This document shows, piece after piece, positions 10,427-18,863 of a stretch of DNA of 64,000 bases. The DNA lies in the NCBI GenBank assembly GCA_902622515.1, contig CACNQE010000005.1, positions 89,998 through 153,997 of the forward strand, in the 5' to 3' direction. Source of the DNA: an uncultured SAR116 cluster alpha proteobacterium (GTDB lineage: Bacteria > Pseudomonadota > Alphaproteobacteria > Puniceispirillales > Puniceispirillaceae). Below the pieces are notes generated by a model, which saw only the letters and a list, made by a program, of their open reading frames with translations, did no database searches and was not told the origin of the DNA. The position numbers were made by a program, and so were the translations under genes. Numbering within the stretch: position 1 is the stretch's first letter; every line of letters starts with the position of its first letter.

Positions 10427-10771
10427 ATGGTAAAACCTATGACTAAGGAAATTCTATTCATGAACTGTATGGAATTAGACTTTGCTACTAAAGTTGAGCT
10501 TGAACATTGGATGGCCACTTTTGAAGAAAAAGTATGGACAAATGATATTATGAAAAAATTATCAAAAGCTGGATTAGTTAGAACCACAGCGGCTCAAGTT
10601 TGGAATAAAGAAAATCACAGAATCACCCGGATTTTTGAATATGAAAACGAAAAAGCTTATAAAAATTGTCAGGAAATAATAGCAAAAGAAATCATGCCTA
10701 AAGCAATGGCTCATTACAGTCCAAGGATGCGAAATAATAGGGGTATTGTTTTTTATGATTATAGAAGCTGA
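10427..10771 (+). CDS. Small protein of unknown function, possible alpha/beta-barrel fold
   Basis: 114 aa, with a good GGAG ribosome binding site 8-10 bases before the ATG. It starts MVKPMTKEILFMNCMEL. The pattern of short strands and amphipathic helices, with a strand-like ITRIFEYEN in the middle, is what dimeric alpha/beta-barrel proteins look like, but I do not recognise the family. There is no signal peptide or membrane segment. Both this gene and the next are very AT-rich and run in the same direction 73 bases apart. Confidence 0.6.
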   Translation: MVKPMTKEILFMNCMELDFATKVELEHWMATFEEKVWTNDIMKKLSKAGLVRTTAAQVWNKENHRITRIFEYENEKAYKNCQEIIAKEIMPKAMAHYSPRMRNNRGIVFYDYRS

Positions 10772-10844
10772 ATCAATTAAATAGATTAGATGTTTAAAAT
10801 AATCGAAATTGGTCTCAAATCCAAAAATTTTATAAGGAACTTTG

Positions 10845-11567
10845 ATGCAAAAAAAGACAGGATTTTTATTAATCGCGGATATAAGTGGTTATACACCTTT
10901 TATCAAAAATCATTCGATGAGAAAGAAACCACTTATTGGAAAAAAAATTGCAGATTTTTGGGACAGCCATGCAGATAAACTGATCAATACTTTACTGGAA
11001 GAAATAATTAAAAATTTTGAGTTAGTCATGAAGTTTAATAAGCTGGAAGGTGACGCTGCTCTTTTTTTTCTAGAAGAGCTTAATGGTGAAAACCAATTAC
11101 AGGGTATTTATAACAAAATGTTAATTACTAGAGAAAAATTTAACTCAAAAGTAAATTCATTACAGTTCGTGCAATCTTGTCCTTGCGACCCATGTCAGCA
11201 ATCCAAAAATTTAAAGTTGAAAATGTTCCTTCACAAAGGCTTTTTTCATCAAACAGAAATTAGAAATAATCAAGAGTTATCGGGTGAAGCTCTGATTTTT
11301 ATTCATCGAATGTTAAAAAATAAAATAAAATCTTCTGAATATTTTTTGTTTTCAGAGGCTGTTTTGAAGAACTTAGATAAGCATTTAGAGTTTTCACTGA
11401 TCACACAAAAAGTAGACGATTTTGGTAAACAGAAATTTGGATTTATTGACTTCGAAAATAAAACTAATTTTGTGGCAGACAATACCTTTGCGCAGAAATT
11501 TCTGGATACTTATAAAATGCTAAGTTTTTTTACAAATAAAAAAAAAAACCAACATTCTGAAGCATAG
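10845..11567 (+). CDS. DUF2652-family protein with a nucleotide-cyclase-like motif pattern
   Basis: About 240 aa. The ATG at 10845 has AAGGA 6 bases upstream, better than the adjoining TTG. The N-terminus GFLLIADISGYTPFI and the later KLEGDAALFF match DUF2652 proteins. The two aspartates sit in the same pattern (F-x-D-I-x-G-[FY]-T, then G-D-A) as the metal-binding aspartates of class III adenylate cyclases. A cysteine cluster CPCDPC lies near residue 115. No membrane segment is visible. Whether it makes a cyclic nucleotide, only binds one, or does neither is unknown. Downstream is a terminator hairpin. Confidence 0.7.
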   Translation: MQKKTGFLLIADISGYTPFIKNHSMRKKPLIGKKIADFWDSHADKLINTLLEEIIKNFELVMKFNKLEGDAALFFLEELNGENQLQGIYNKMLITREKFNSKVNSLQFVQSCPCDPCQQSKNLKLKMFLHKGFFHQTEIRNNQELSGEALIFIHRMLKNKIKSSEYFLFSEAVLKNLDKHLEFSLITQKVDDFGKQKFGFIDFENKTNFVADNTFAQKFLDTYKMLSFFTNKKKNQHSEA

Positions 11568-11697
11568 GACGGTGTTTCCTATCAAGATGTCACCAGGTTT
11601 GTATCTGACTAGATTTCATAAATCAAAAATCAGAAAAAACTTAACTTTAAAGAAAACAGTCGTTATTTTAAGCAATTCATGTTTTTTTCCTACAACA

Positions 11698-11724
11698 GGA
11701 CAGCCTTTGCGCTGTCCTTCTTTT
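11698..11724 (+). terminator. Rho-independent terminator
   Basis: GGACAGC at 11698-11704 and GCTGTCC at 11711-11717 form a perfect 7-bp stem with a 6-base loop, followed by TTCTTTT. It lies about 130 bases after the DUF2652 gene and just before the DUF4174 gene, so it likely ends the 10.4-11.6 kb transcript. Confidence 0.7.
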
Positions 11725-11740
11725 ATGGCAAGATGACTAT

Positions 11741-12175
11741 ATGAAAATAAAACTTGGATTAAAAAAAACAAAATTATGGTTTTATTTTTTTCTTGTATGT
11801 CACCTTTGCGTCTCGTTGGAAGTAAATTCAATGATTTTAGATAAATACGCTTGGACTAATCGACTAGTCATAGTAGTTACTGAGAAAACCAAAAATAAAC
11901 TAGAGAAAGATGTAAGACAGTTCTTTGAGCTTTATCGTTGTGATGTTAATGATAGAAATCTAAAATTACTCAGTTTTTTCACAGATAATCCAATAGTGCA
12001 ACAGTTGCCAACCTCTGTCCAGTCTCAAACTGGTATGTGGCTTATTGGATATGATGGGAATATTAAAGCTTACAGTGAAGATGGCCAACTTTTAACAAAG
12101 CTATTTGAAATTATTGATAAGATGCCAATGCGAAAAGGTGAAATAAAATCAGGTAGCGGTGACTGTATCAAATGA
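11741..12175 (+). CDS. DUF4174 protein, probably exported
   Basis: 144 aa. An N-terminal lysine-rich segment followed by a hydrophobic stretch (about residues 12-28, ending CVSLEVNS) looks like a signal peptide or anchor. The body has the DUF4174 pattern: W-x-N-R-L-V-I-V-V near residue 38, then a D-x-N-D-R-N-L motif, MWLIGYDGNIK near 101, and the hallmark IDKMPMRKGEI near the end. The fold is thought to be thioredoxin-like, but no CxxC is present, and the function is unknown. A start is assumed at the first ATG since no ribosome binding site is obvious. It is a single gene, facing queF. Confidence 0.75.
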   Translation: MKIKLGLKKTKLWFYFFLVCHLCVSLEVNSMILDKYAWTNRLVIVVTEKTKNKLEKDVRQFFELYRCDVNDRNLKLLSFFTDNPIVQQLPTSVQSQTGMWLIGYDGNIKAYSEDGQLLTKLFEIIDKMPMRKGEIKSGSGDCIK

Positions 12176-12262
12176 ATGCGTATTCTGTAACAACATATGA
12201 TGGTTAGGTAGTTGGTCATAACCGTAATTATTTTAATTTAAAGGTATGAATTATGCACTGTA

Positions 12263-13192
12263 TTATTGTCGAAATGTTTTGGAGAAAGGTGTTTTTAGAT
12301 CCAATAAAGAATTTAAAAGTGCGACTTCATTTAACAGGCTTTCATCACTTATTCGAATCGGATTGATATCTATGCCGCCTCGCCTTGTATAAAGACAGGC
12401 TACGAGTATTTTACTGTGAGGAAGTAAATCACATAATGTTTTAAAAACATGTTCACAAATCTCTTCATGAAAATGATTTTCTTGTCTCATAGATATGATG
12501 TACTTGAGAAGTGATATTTTTGTCGGAACTTGGTCCCCAATAATTTTAATAAAGATGTCTCCCCAGTCTGGCTGGTTTGTTACTCTGCAGTTAGAACGTA
12601 AAGCTCTTGAGGATACTTGAAAATCAGCGACCTCAGTAATTTGTTCGGTCTGAAGCAAAGAAGGGTTTTGTTCAAATATATCAAAGTCTTCTCTCTCAAA
12701 ATCGATACTATTTTCAAGTGGAGTAAAACCAGTAAAAATATTTTTTGGTTCTAGTGTGTTTTTGTCATGGAAAGATGCACCGACTTCCGTTTTCAATAGC
12801 TTACTCAAAATTTCAATAACCTTATTAGTCGCTTTCTTTGTTGCACTCTTGTAGTCACCTTCAAATTTTACAAAATTGAAGGAGTTTAAAAAAAGTTTGA
12901 GTGATTTAGACTCTACTATATTTAGTGATTCACACGGATAAATTATTTTTAAAAGTCCAGTCACAGGATAGCTATTCGACAATAAGAACGAAAATTCAAA
13001 AGCATGCCAGACATCCCATCCTAAAAATGGAAGGTTTTCACTTTTAATTTTATCATGTTCTCGATTTAGTGCTCGGGGTATACATACCAATAGGTTTTCG
13101 TCTATTTCAAATTGACTCTGATATTTTTTATTTAGACCACCATTGGATTTTTTTCCTAGATGTTTTGACGCAATTTTGTCGATTTCATCCAT
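12263..13192 (-). CDS. queF: NADPH-dependent 7-cyano-7-deazaguanine reductase, long form
   Basis: Reduces preQ0 to preQ1, a four-electron nitrile-to-amine step in queuosine synthesis. At 309 aa it is the two-domain long form (E. coli type). The N-terminal half carries IPRALNRE and ESKSLKLFLNSFN (about 94-106). The C-terminal half carries the catalytic cysteine Cys202 in RSNCRVTNQPDWG and NHFHEEICEHVF. The end YTRRGGIDINP is conserved. No other queuosine genes lie in the window, so the gene is a solitary member of that pathway. Confidence 0.95.
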   Translation of the reverse strand: MDEIDKIASKHLGKKSNGGLNKKYQSQFEIDENLLVCIPRALNREHDKIKSENLPFLGWDVWHAFEFSFLLSNSYPVTGLLKIIYPCESLNIVESKSLKLFLNSFNFVKFEGDYKSATKKATNKVIEILSKLLKTEVGASFHDKNTLEPKNIFTGFTPLENSIDFEREDFDIFEQNPSLLQTEQITEVADFQVSSRALRSNCRVTNQPDWGDIFIKIIGDQVPTKISLLKYIISMRQENHFHEEICEHVFKTLCDLLPHSKILVACLYTRRGGIDINPIRISDESLLNEVALLNSLLDLKTPFSKTFRQ

Positions 13193-13349
13193 CTCACATC
13201 CTCATATCCCAATTTCACCAAAAATCATCAAGAAGGTTTGTTAGTTTTATCTCCAAAAGTATGTTTTTGAAAGCTATTCGTCTAAATAAAATCCAATATG
13301 CTTATTGTTGCGTATAAAAAAGGACAATATGTCGCACAGGGAGTGAAGT

Positions 13350-13643
13350 ATGGGTAAAGCAATAGTCAATATGTGGAACTTGATTATGGACCATAATGTT
13401 AATCCATTAAAGAATATTCAGGATCTACAGACAAGACATCTATTTATGCAATTGTTAGCTTGGATGTGGTGCGTTATTTTCGCAAGTAGCCTAGGTTCTT
13501 TTTTAGCGTTTGGTGTTAGCGCTATATTACATTCACTATTAATAGCCGCAGTGGCAATAACGGTTGCTACCTTTGAAATGGCAAAAAAACAACCCCAATA
13601 TTTTGGAGGTTTAGGTCGTTCAGCCAACGGTGAACATGAGTAA
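13350..13643 (+). CDS. Small two-helix membrane protein of unknown function
   Basis: 97 aa with a good AGGGAG ribosome binding site. Two membrane segments are visible at about residues 30-52 and 55-74, then a short soluble tail ending GGLGRSANGEHE. The N-terminus is soluble (MGKAIVNMWNLIMDHNVNPL). I do not recognise a family. It lies 41 bases before the PsiE-like gene and is probably co-transcribed, which would make the two a small membrane pair. Confidence 0.6.
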   Translation: MGKAIVNMWNLIMDHNVNPLKNIQDLQTRHLFMQLLAWMWCVIFASSLGSFLAFGVSAILHSLLIAAVAITVATFEMAKKQPQYFGGLGRSANGEHE

Positions 13644-13684
13644 GTTGACCTGATATAAAAACAAATTAGAATAAGCTGGTTTAA

Positions 13685-14062
13685 ATGAATAATATTGGCA
13701 CATCCGTAATAGGGTTTTTAGAAAAAAGCCTTTTGACTGTGGTGGCAGTTTTAACAGTCATTGCCACTTTGCAAGAACTCTTGGCTATTTTTGATGCTCG
13801 AAAAGTGCAATTAGCTGACCTACTTCTCCTTTTTCTTTACACTGAGGTTCTTGGAATGGTTGGAGCCTTTTATAAAAGTAAGAAAATTCCGATTACACTT
13901 CCACTTTTTATTGCGATGACTGCACTTGCAAGGTTGATAATTTTGCAAGGTAAAGAGATGGATGCCATCATATTACTATATGAAGCTGGCGCTATTTTAA
14001 TTCTAGCATTGGCATGTTTGGCTATTCGCTTTAGACCTCCGTCTATAGAAGAAAAAGAATAA
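13685..14062 (+). CDS. PsiE-like (phosphate-starvation-inducible E family) membrane protein
   Basis: 125 aa with four hydrophobic segments (about residues 15-33, 40-58, 67-86 and 93-112). The charged spots between them, including ADLLLLFLYTEVLGM and the KSKKIPITLPLFIAMTALAR stretch, fit the PsiE family. E. coli PsiE is induced by phosphate starvation, but its function is unknown. I looked for a Pho box upstream of this two-gene unit and found none, unlike the pst, phoB, ppk2 and GAPDH promoters nearby. The 291 bases after it hold only an inverted repeat. Confidence 0.75.
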   Translation: MNNIGTSVIGFLEKSLLTVVAVLTVIATLQELLAIFDARKVQLADLLLLFLYTEVLGMVGAFYKSKKIPITLPLFIAMTALARLIILQGKEMDAIILLYEAGAILILALACLAIRFRPPSIEEKE

Positions 14063-14208
14063 GCTGTAATATAATAAGTCCCAAATTAATTATTTCTTTT
14101 AAAAGAAGGTCCTCATATGCTTGTTGTGGTCATGAAAGGCTTTTATGTTTTAACAGAAAATAGCTCATTTTATAAATAAACTTAAAACGGTTTTCAGTTT
14201 TTTCATTA

Positions 14209-14230
14209 TGTATTCGTTAACATGAATACA
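14209..14230. repeat. Inverted repeat in the gap before the hydrolase gene
   Basis: TGTATTC (14209-14215) and GAATACA (14224-14230) are perfect inverted copies with an 8-base centre. They lie about 124 bases before the alpha/beta hydrolase gene and 147 bases after the PsiE-like gene. It could be an operator for the hydrolase or a weak terminator. The rest of 14063-14353 is featureless AT-rich DNA. Confidence 0.35.
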
Positions 14231-14353
14231 AAAAACAAATGAATCTTCGACATCCATTTGATGTGCTTTTACAGAATTTGCACGGAAATGCCTTTTATGA
14301 CATCTTACTAATGTTAATATTCAAGACCAAACTTCTAACTTCTTGAGAGATAG

Positions 14354-15532
14354 ATGAGCATAAATAAACCAGTCAGAGCACGAGATGGCCAACAATGGAT
14401 ATATGATTATCTAATGAGAACAACCGGCCGTGCTATCCATTTTGAGATTGATGGTCGCCAACTTCCCTCTCCGGTAAAATCAATTAAAATGGCAGCAAAG
14501 TATCTCTCAAAGAAAGCGGAAAAGGCCGAGAAATTAGCTTCGTTATCTAAGTCCAACGGTGATTTAATAAGTGCTCGAATTTTATATCGAAAAGCCTCTG
14601 AAATGTTTCGTGAGGCTCAGCATTTTACAGTGCCAATCATAAGTGATTATAGATGGGGCCTATATGAAAAATGTCTCTCTTGTACTGAGGAGCTTCATAA
14701 ACTCTCAGAATATAAAATTCAGAAAGTGTATCTTGAATCGGAAATTGGTCCCATACCAGCATTATGGCACAATTTTGATGCTGAGGTAGAAGCGCCTGCA
14801 GTAGTCTTTATTCCCGGAATGGACAATACGAAAGAAAACTATCCAAACCCTCTAGAAAACGAATTTCATATGAGAGGGATGCATGTATTGGCGATTGATG
14901 GTCCGGGGCAAGGTGAAATGCTTAGGGATGGTGTTTATGTAACACATGATAATCATATTATTGCCGCTAGAGCTGCATATGAATTTCTGGCAAGACAAAA
15001 ATCGGTGGATGAGAAGAAGATTGGCATATGCGGAAGAAGTTTTGGCACTTTTTGGTCAATGAGAGCAGCCGCGGCAGAACCAAGATTTGCCGCCCTGGCA
15101 GGTGCGGTGGCATGTTATTTTTGGGATAATCTCAATATTTTCGATGAGGCACCAATTCGATTCAAACAGATATTTATGGAAATGGCAGGCACTCATTCGG
15201 AGGATCAATTTGACTTAATGTGTCAGGATTATAGTCTCAAACCAGATGTTGAGAAGATCTCTTGTCCAACGCTAATGGCAACTGGTGAATTTGACCCGTT
15301 GAGCCCATTAGAGGATGCGGACGCGATTTTCAGCAAACTAAATGCTCCAAAAGAGATGTGGGTGTTTGAAGATGAATTTCATCCTATCCGAACTCCAGAG
15401 GCACTGTCAGGGCACAGCGTTTTTCACTATATCGCCCATTGGATGAGACAAGCGTTGGATGGAAATCTTCCTTCTAAATATGAAAAGAGGCGCTATATTT
15501 CAAAAAATGGTGATGGCATGTTTGACATATAA
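14354..15532 (+). CDS. Alpha/beta hydrolase (FrsA / pseudo-oxynicotine-hydrolase type)
   Basis: 392 aa cytoplasmic hydrolase. An N-terminal helical cap region (about 1-130) precedes the alpha/beta core. The nucleophile elbow GRSFGTFWS lies near residue 228, the acid is probably in TGEFDPLSP near 313, and the catalytic histidine in EDEFHPI near 342. An oxyanion-type PGMDNTKE lies near 154. The arrangement resembles FrsA-like esterases and 2,6-dihydroxypseudooxynicotine hydrolase. The substrate cannot be read from sequence, and the gene has no partner. Confidence 0.85.
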   Translation: MSINKPVRARDGQQWIYDYLMRTTGRAIHFEIDGRQLPSPVKSIKMAAKYLSKKAEKAEKLASLSKSNGDLISARILYRKASEMFREAQHFTVPIISDYRWGLYEKCLSCTEELHKLSEYKIQKVYLESEIGPIPALWHNFDAEVEAPAVVFIPGMDNTKENYPNPLENEFHMRGMHVLAIDGPGQGEMLRDGVYVTHDNHIIAARAAYEFLARQKSVDEKKIGICGRSFGTFWSMRAAAAEPRFAALAGAVACYFWDNLNIFDEAPIRFKQIFMEMAGTHSEDQFDLMCQDYSLKPDVEKISCPTLMATGEFDPLSPLEDADAIFSKLNAPKEMWVFEDEFHPIRTPEALSGHSVFHYIAHWMRQALDGNLPSKYEKRRYISKNGDGMFDI

Positions 15533-15576
15533 TATTATCTTTTCCAAGGAAGAAAGATTATGCGACCTATCTCGAT

Positions 15577-16485
15577 TTAAAATATTTTAGGAACATAAAG
15601 GGTATCAGGTAGAGTTCTACGTTCATAATCTGGGTTAAATTGCCTTTCAGGAAGAGAGATTTTCTGATGCGGAATTTCAACATAAGGAATTTTAGAAAGT
15701 ATATGACTAATGCAATTTAGGCGTTCACGTCTTTTATCATTACCTTCAACGATGTACCAAGGGGCAACATCAGTTGATGTTCTCTCAAACATCTCTTCTT
15801 TTGCTTTTGTATATTCTTCCCATTTTATTCTGCTTTGAAGATCCATTTCAGATAATTTCCATTGTTTTAATGGATCGTGAATTCTCAGCATGAAACGAAA
15901 CTGCTGTTCCTCATCTGTTATTGAAAACCAATACTTAAGTAATATTATATCAGCTCGCACTAGCATCTTTTCGAACTCAATCACGTCCTTAAAAAACTGT
16001 TCTACTTCTTTATTGGTTGCGAAACCCATAACCTTTTCTACCCCAGCACGATTGTACCAAGACCGATCAAACAAAACAATCTCTCCTCCTGATGGGAGGT
16101 GAGGAACAAAACGTTGGAAATACCACTGTGTCATTTCACGTTCCGTTGGTTTTGGCAACGCAACGATCCGAGATACTCTAGGGTCCATTCTTTGGGTAAT
16201 ACGCTTTATAACGCCACCCTTTCCGGCACTGTCTCGGCCTTCACATAATATTACAATCTTAGAGTTGGTCGCGACGACCCAATCTTGTAATTTAATTAAT
16301 TCTGATTGTAGCTCTAAAAGATATTTATAATAGGTATCATTTTTTAGGGTTGATTTTTGTCTCTCTAAATAATTATGTTGCAGTTCTGGTGGGATAGTAT
16401 CTTCAAGTTCTAGTTCAAATGTGTCTTCAAGCATGCCGCTTACAAACTCGGCTGTAAACTTCGGTTTTGAATCTCTATCGCGCAT
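15577..16485 (-). CDS. ppk2: Polyphosphate kinase 2
   Basis: Moves phosphate between polyphosphate and nucleoside diphosphates. The class I form usually makes GTP or ATP from polyphosphate. It is 302 aa, usual for PPK2. The Walker A is EGRDSAGKGGVIKRI, followed by the lid region with PKPTEREMTQWYFQRFVPHLP, and the Walker B region is LFDRSWYNRAGVEKVMGF. A Pho box 57 bases before the ATG, in the short gap after the Nudix gene, predicts its own PhoB-driven promoter. It lies just beyond the pst-pho block on the same strand. Confidence 0.95.
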   Translation of the reverse strand: MRDRDSKPKFTAEFVSGMLEDTFELELEDTIPPELQHNYLERQKSTLKNDTYYKYLLELQSELIKLQDWVVATNSKIVILCEGRDSAGKGGVIKRITQRMDPRVSRIVALPKPTEREMTQWYFQRFVPHLPSGGEIVLFDRSWYNRAGVEKVMGFATNKEVEQFFKDVIEFEKMLVRADIILLKYWFSITDEEQQFRFMLRIHDPLKQWKLSEMDLQSRIKWEEYTKAKEEMFERTSTDVAPWYIVEGNDKRRERLNCISHILSKIPYVEIPHQKISLPERQFNPDYERRTLPDTLYVPKIF

Positions 16486-16542
16486 CAGTTAAACCTAAAA
16501 AACAAACAATCCCTTTATCTTGTAAATAGCTAAAAAATAAAT

Positions 16543-16560
16543 ATGACACTTTTATTACAG
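16543..16560 (-). promoter_or_regulatory. Pho box upstream of ppk2
   Basis: On the minus strand the sequence reads CTGTAAT-AAAA-GTGTCAT, two PhoB half-sites with the standard 11-base period. Ten bases downstream is TAGCTA, a plausible -10. The box lies between the Nudix stop and the ppk2 start. The second half-site is identical to that of the phoB box, and the AAAA centre is shared with the pstS and GAPDH boxes. Confidence 0.75.
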
Positions 16561-16564
16561 TTTT

Positions 16565-17023
16565 TTAAATTAAATTGCCGGGGTTAATACTAGATACAAA
16601 ATCAGAATTAATTTTCTGATTATTTATTTGGCTATAGGTGTTTAGACCTTTATTTGAATAAGGGTTTAATAATTCTTTAACGACTTTCTTAGTATAAACG
16701 TTGGTTTCTATTAATAAAATTTCATGAAGTGTTAGAAAACATCTTGTTCGGTATTTTTCCTCAGGCCATCTTTTCTTTACTTTTTCTATTTTTACGAAAA
16801 AGTAAAGTATTTCAGGTTTATTTAAAAATAAAGTACCATACTTAGTTTTTATTTTTCCATAAACTCCTGCCTCTTCATAAAGCTCTCTCAAAGCAGCAGC
16901 GGTTAATTTTTCGTCTTCACGGACATTGCCTTTTGGAAACGTAAATAGATTTTGCTTATTTGTTATAAGGCAAAATTTTGGTTCTGTTTCTGTTTTTAAA
17001 TAAGCAAGTGAGGCAACTTTCAT
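16565..17023 (-). CDS. Nudix hydrolase
   Basis: Hydrolyses a nucleoside-diphosphate-linked compound; the substrate is unknown. The full Nudix box GNVREDEKLTAAALRELYEEAGV fits G-x5-E-x7-R-E-U-x-E-E-x-G-U, near residues 37-59. I chose the ATG at 17023 (MKVASLAYLK), giving 152 aa. The reading frame stays open further upstream, but that stretch crosses the direct repeats of the divergent promoter. A diphosphoinositol or dinucleoside polyphosphate hydrolase role would fit the phosphate setting but is only a guess. It is divergent from a small HTH gene. Confidence 0.85.
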   Translation of the reverse strand: MKVASLAYLKTETEPKFCLITNKQNLFTFPKGNVREDEKLTAAALRELYEEAGVYGKIKTKYGTLFLNKPEILYFFVKIEKVKKRWPEEKYRTRCFLTLHEILLIETNVYTKKVVKELLNPYSNKGLNTYSQINNQKINSDFVSSINPGNLI

Positions 17024-17045
17024 GTTGATAATATAACAGATATAT

Positions 17046-17081
17046 GCAAAATGTACATAAAAAATACGCAAAATGTACATA
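17046..17081. promoter_or_regulatory. Two direct 14-base repeats between nudix and HTH genes
   Basis: GCAAAATGTACATA occurs exactly at 17046-17059 and again at 17068-17081, 22 bases apart, i.e. two helical turns. Each copy contains the palindrome TGTACA. The pair lies in the 77-base divergent gap and is the natural operator for the HTH protein next to it, controlling both genes. Confidence 0.65.
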
Positions 17082-17100
17082 TTTATTGTAATTTGATCCC

Positions 17101-17361
17101 ATGAAACCAAAGGAATTTAAAAACTGGCGTAAAGCTAACGGATTTAATCAGACGGTGGCTGCGCGTAAACTCGGTTTAAAATTAAGAACCGTACAATACT
17201 ATGAAAAAGGTGAACGAAAGGGAAAAAAAATACCTATACCAAAAGCCGTATCACTTGCCTGTTTTGCTATTTCTTGTGGAGTAACTAATGTTGACTTTTC
17301 TGATCCTAGGGGTCTGCCAAAGAAGAACCAGAATTACTTTAATCTTACGGTAAAAAACTAA
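17101..17361 (+). CDS. Small HTH (XRE-like) DNA-binding protein
   Basis: 86 aa. A helix-turn-helix is visible at about residues 13-40 (FNQTVAARKLGLKLRTVQYYE), of the Cro/XRE type, followed by a basic stretch KGERKGKKIPIPKAV and a short C-terminal part. No ribosome binding site precedes the ATG at 17101, so the message may be leaderless. Two exact repeats end 20 bases before the start. Likely it represses itself and the divergent Nudix gene. It is convergent with phoU. Confidence 0.8.
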   Translation: MKPKEFKNWRKANGFNQTVAARKLGLKLRTVQYYEKGERKGKKIPIPKAVSLACFAISCGVTNVDFSDPRGLPKKNQNYFNLTVKN

Positions 17362-17382
17362 AAATTATAATACAAAATGAGT

Positions 17383-18069
17383 TTATATTTTAAAATCGAT
17401 TTTAGGCCGCTCCTCATCCAACATTTTGCCATGTTCAATAAAATAAATTTGCTCAGCTATACTTGTGCAGTAATCGCCTATGCGTTCTATATTTTTTGCT
17501 ATGAATAATGCGTTAATTTCTGCTGGGCTCGAACCCTTTTCTACCATCCTACGATATATTCGTTTATAAACTACGCTATGTTGAGCGTCCAATTCTACAT
17601 CACCCTCCCAGACTAATTTCGCCTTTTTAGAATCAAGTCGCCCAAGTGCATCAAGAACATCTGTAAGTAATTCCCTCGCTATCTCAGAAATATCATTAAG
17701 TTTTTGTAAAATGTGTAAATCGCTATCCTCTGCAATCATAAATTCGCGCCTTTTTATGATATTTTTCGAATAATCGCCAATTCGCTCAAGGAATGTAGCA
17801 ATCTTTGGAGCTGTAATTATTCGTCTTAAATCATTTGCTTGAGGTGATCTAATAGCAATGATCTCTACAGTCTTATTATAGATTTCACTTTCCAGTTGGT
17901 CTATTTTTTTATCATTTTTAATTAAACTCTTGAGATTTGCCTCTTCATTTGCCATACCATCAGTAACTGCGATGAATTGACTGAAGGCTAAGCTACCCAT
18001 TTTTGTAATAAGTGTATCCAACTCACTTAAATCATCGTCAAAGGCAGAGTTAATATGTTCTCTAGTCAT
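17383..18069 (-). CDS. phoU: Phosphate signalling regulator PhoU
   Basis: Cytoplasmic regulator that links Pst transporter activity to PhoR and prevents excess phosphate uptake. It is 228 aa, normal. Two three-helix PhoU repeats are visible, each with its E/D-rich metal-binding helix: DLRRIITAPKIATFLERIGDYS near 90 and ALFIAKNIERIGDYCTSIAEQ near 190. It begins MTREHINSAFDDDLSELD. It is the last gene of pstS-pstC-pstA-pstB-phoU and lies 9 bases after pstB. Confidence 0.97.
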   Translation of the reverse strand: MTREHINSAFDDDLSELDTLITKMGSLAFSQFIAVTDGMANEEANLKSLIKNDKKIDQLESEIYNKTVEIIAIRSPQANDLRRIITAPKIATFLERIGDYSKNIIKRREFMIAEDSDLHILQKLNDISEIARELLTDVLDALGRLDSKKAKLVWEGDVELDAQHSVVYKRIYRRMVEKGSSPAEINALFIAKNIERIGDYCTSIAEQIYFIEHGKMLDEERPKIDFKI

Positions 18070-18078
18070 TTTAATTTC

Positions 18079-18849
18079 CTAACCAATTTTACCAGATATA
18101 TAGGCTTCGGTCTGAGTGTCTTTTGGGCGAACAAATATTTCTTTAGTATCCCCATACTCAATTAAATTACCAAGATGAAAGTAGGCAGTTTTCTGAGACA
18201 CTCTCGCAGCCTGTTGCATTGAGTGAGTTACAATTATAATTGTATATTCCTTTGCCAACTCTGACATTAGGTCTTCAATCTTTGATGTCGCTATTGGGTC
18301 GAGGGCAGAACATGGCTCGTCCATAAGTATGATTTGAGGTTCTACTGCAATTGTTCTAGCGATACATAAACGCTGTTGCTGCCCTCCTGACAAGCCTGTC
18401 CCAGATTCATTAAGTCGGTCTCTTGCTTCATTCCATAATCCGGCACCTTTCAGCGCTTTTTCTACTATTTCATCAAGTTCGGATTTACTTGATGCTAGTC
18501 CATGTATGCGCGGGCCATAAGCAACATTTTCGTAAATTGATTTTGGGAATGGATTCGGTTTTTGAAAGACCATCCCAACTTTTGCTCTAAGCGGTACAAC
18601 ATCAACGGATGGATCATAGATATCTTGTCCATCAACAATTACACTTCCTTCTATTTTACAATGTTCAATGGTGTCGTTCATACGATTTATAGTTCTTAAA
18701 AAAGTGGACTTACCACAACCGGATGGTCCAATAAAAGCAGTAATAGATTTTTTTTCAATGCCAATGCTTACACTATTTATTGCTTTATTTTCTCCATAAT
18801 ATACTGATACATCTCTGCACTTTACTATATTCTCAATATTTTGGTTCAT
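18079..18849 (-). CDS. pstB: Phosphate ABC transporter ATP-binding protein
   Basis: ATPase of the high-affinity phosphate importer. 256 aa, normal. Walker [10 protein letters not shown] (about 38-46), Q-loop in VFQKPNPFP, signature [16 protein letters not shown] and Walker [14 protein letters not shown]. The [21 protein letters not shown] stretch is characteristic of PstB. It is followed by phoU and preceded by pstA, 14 bases away. Confidence 0.98.
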   Translation of the reverse strand: MNQNIENIVKCRDVSVYYGENKAINSVSIGIEKKSITAFIGPSGCGKSTFLRTINRMNDTIEHCKIEGSVIVDGQDIYDPSVDVVPLRAKVGMVFQKPNPFPKSIYENVAYGPRIHGLASSKSELDEIVEKALKGAGLWNEARDRLNESGTGLSGGQQQRLCIARTIAVEPQIILMDEPCSALDPIATSKIEDLMSELAKEYTIIIVTHSMQQAARVSQKTAYFHLGNLIEYGDTKEIFVRPKDTQTEAYISGKIG

Positions 18850-18863
18850 GCAAATCCCCTAGA

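Noticed and set aside
10790..10978. A 62-codon open frame overlapping the start of the DUF2652 gene
   Set aside because: It is an out-of-frame shadow; the DUF2652 frame has the ribosome binding site and the motifs.
13193..13349. Pho box before the PsiE-like pair
   Set aside because: No two half-sites with 11-base spacing are present, despite the family's name.
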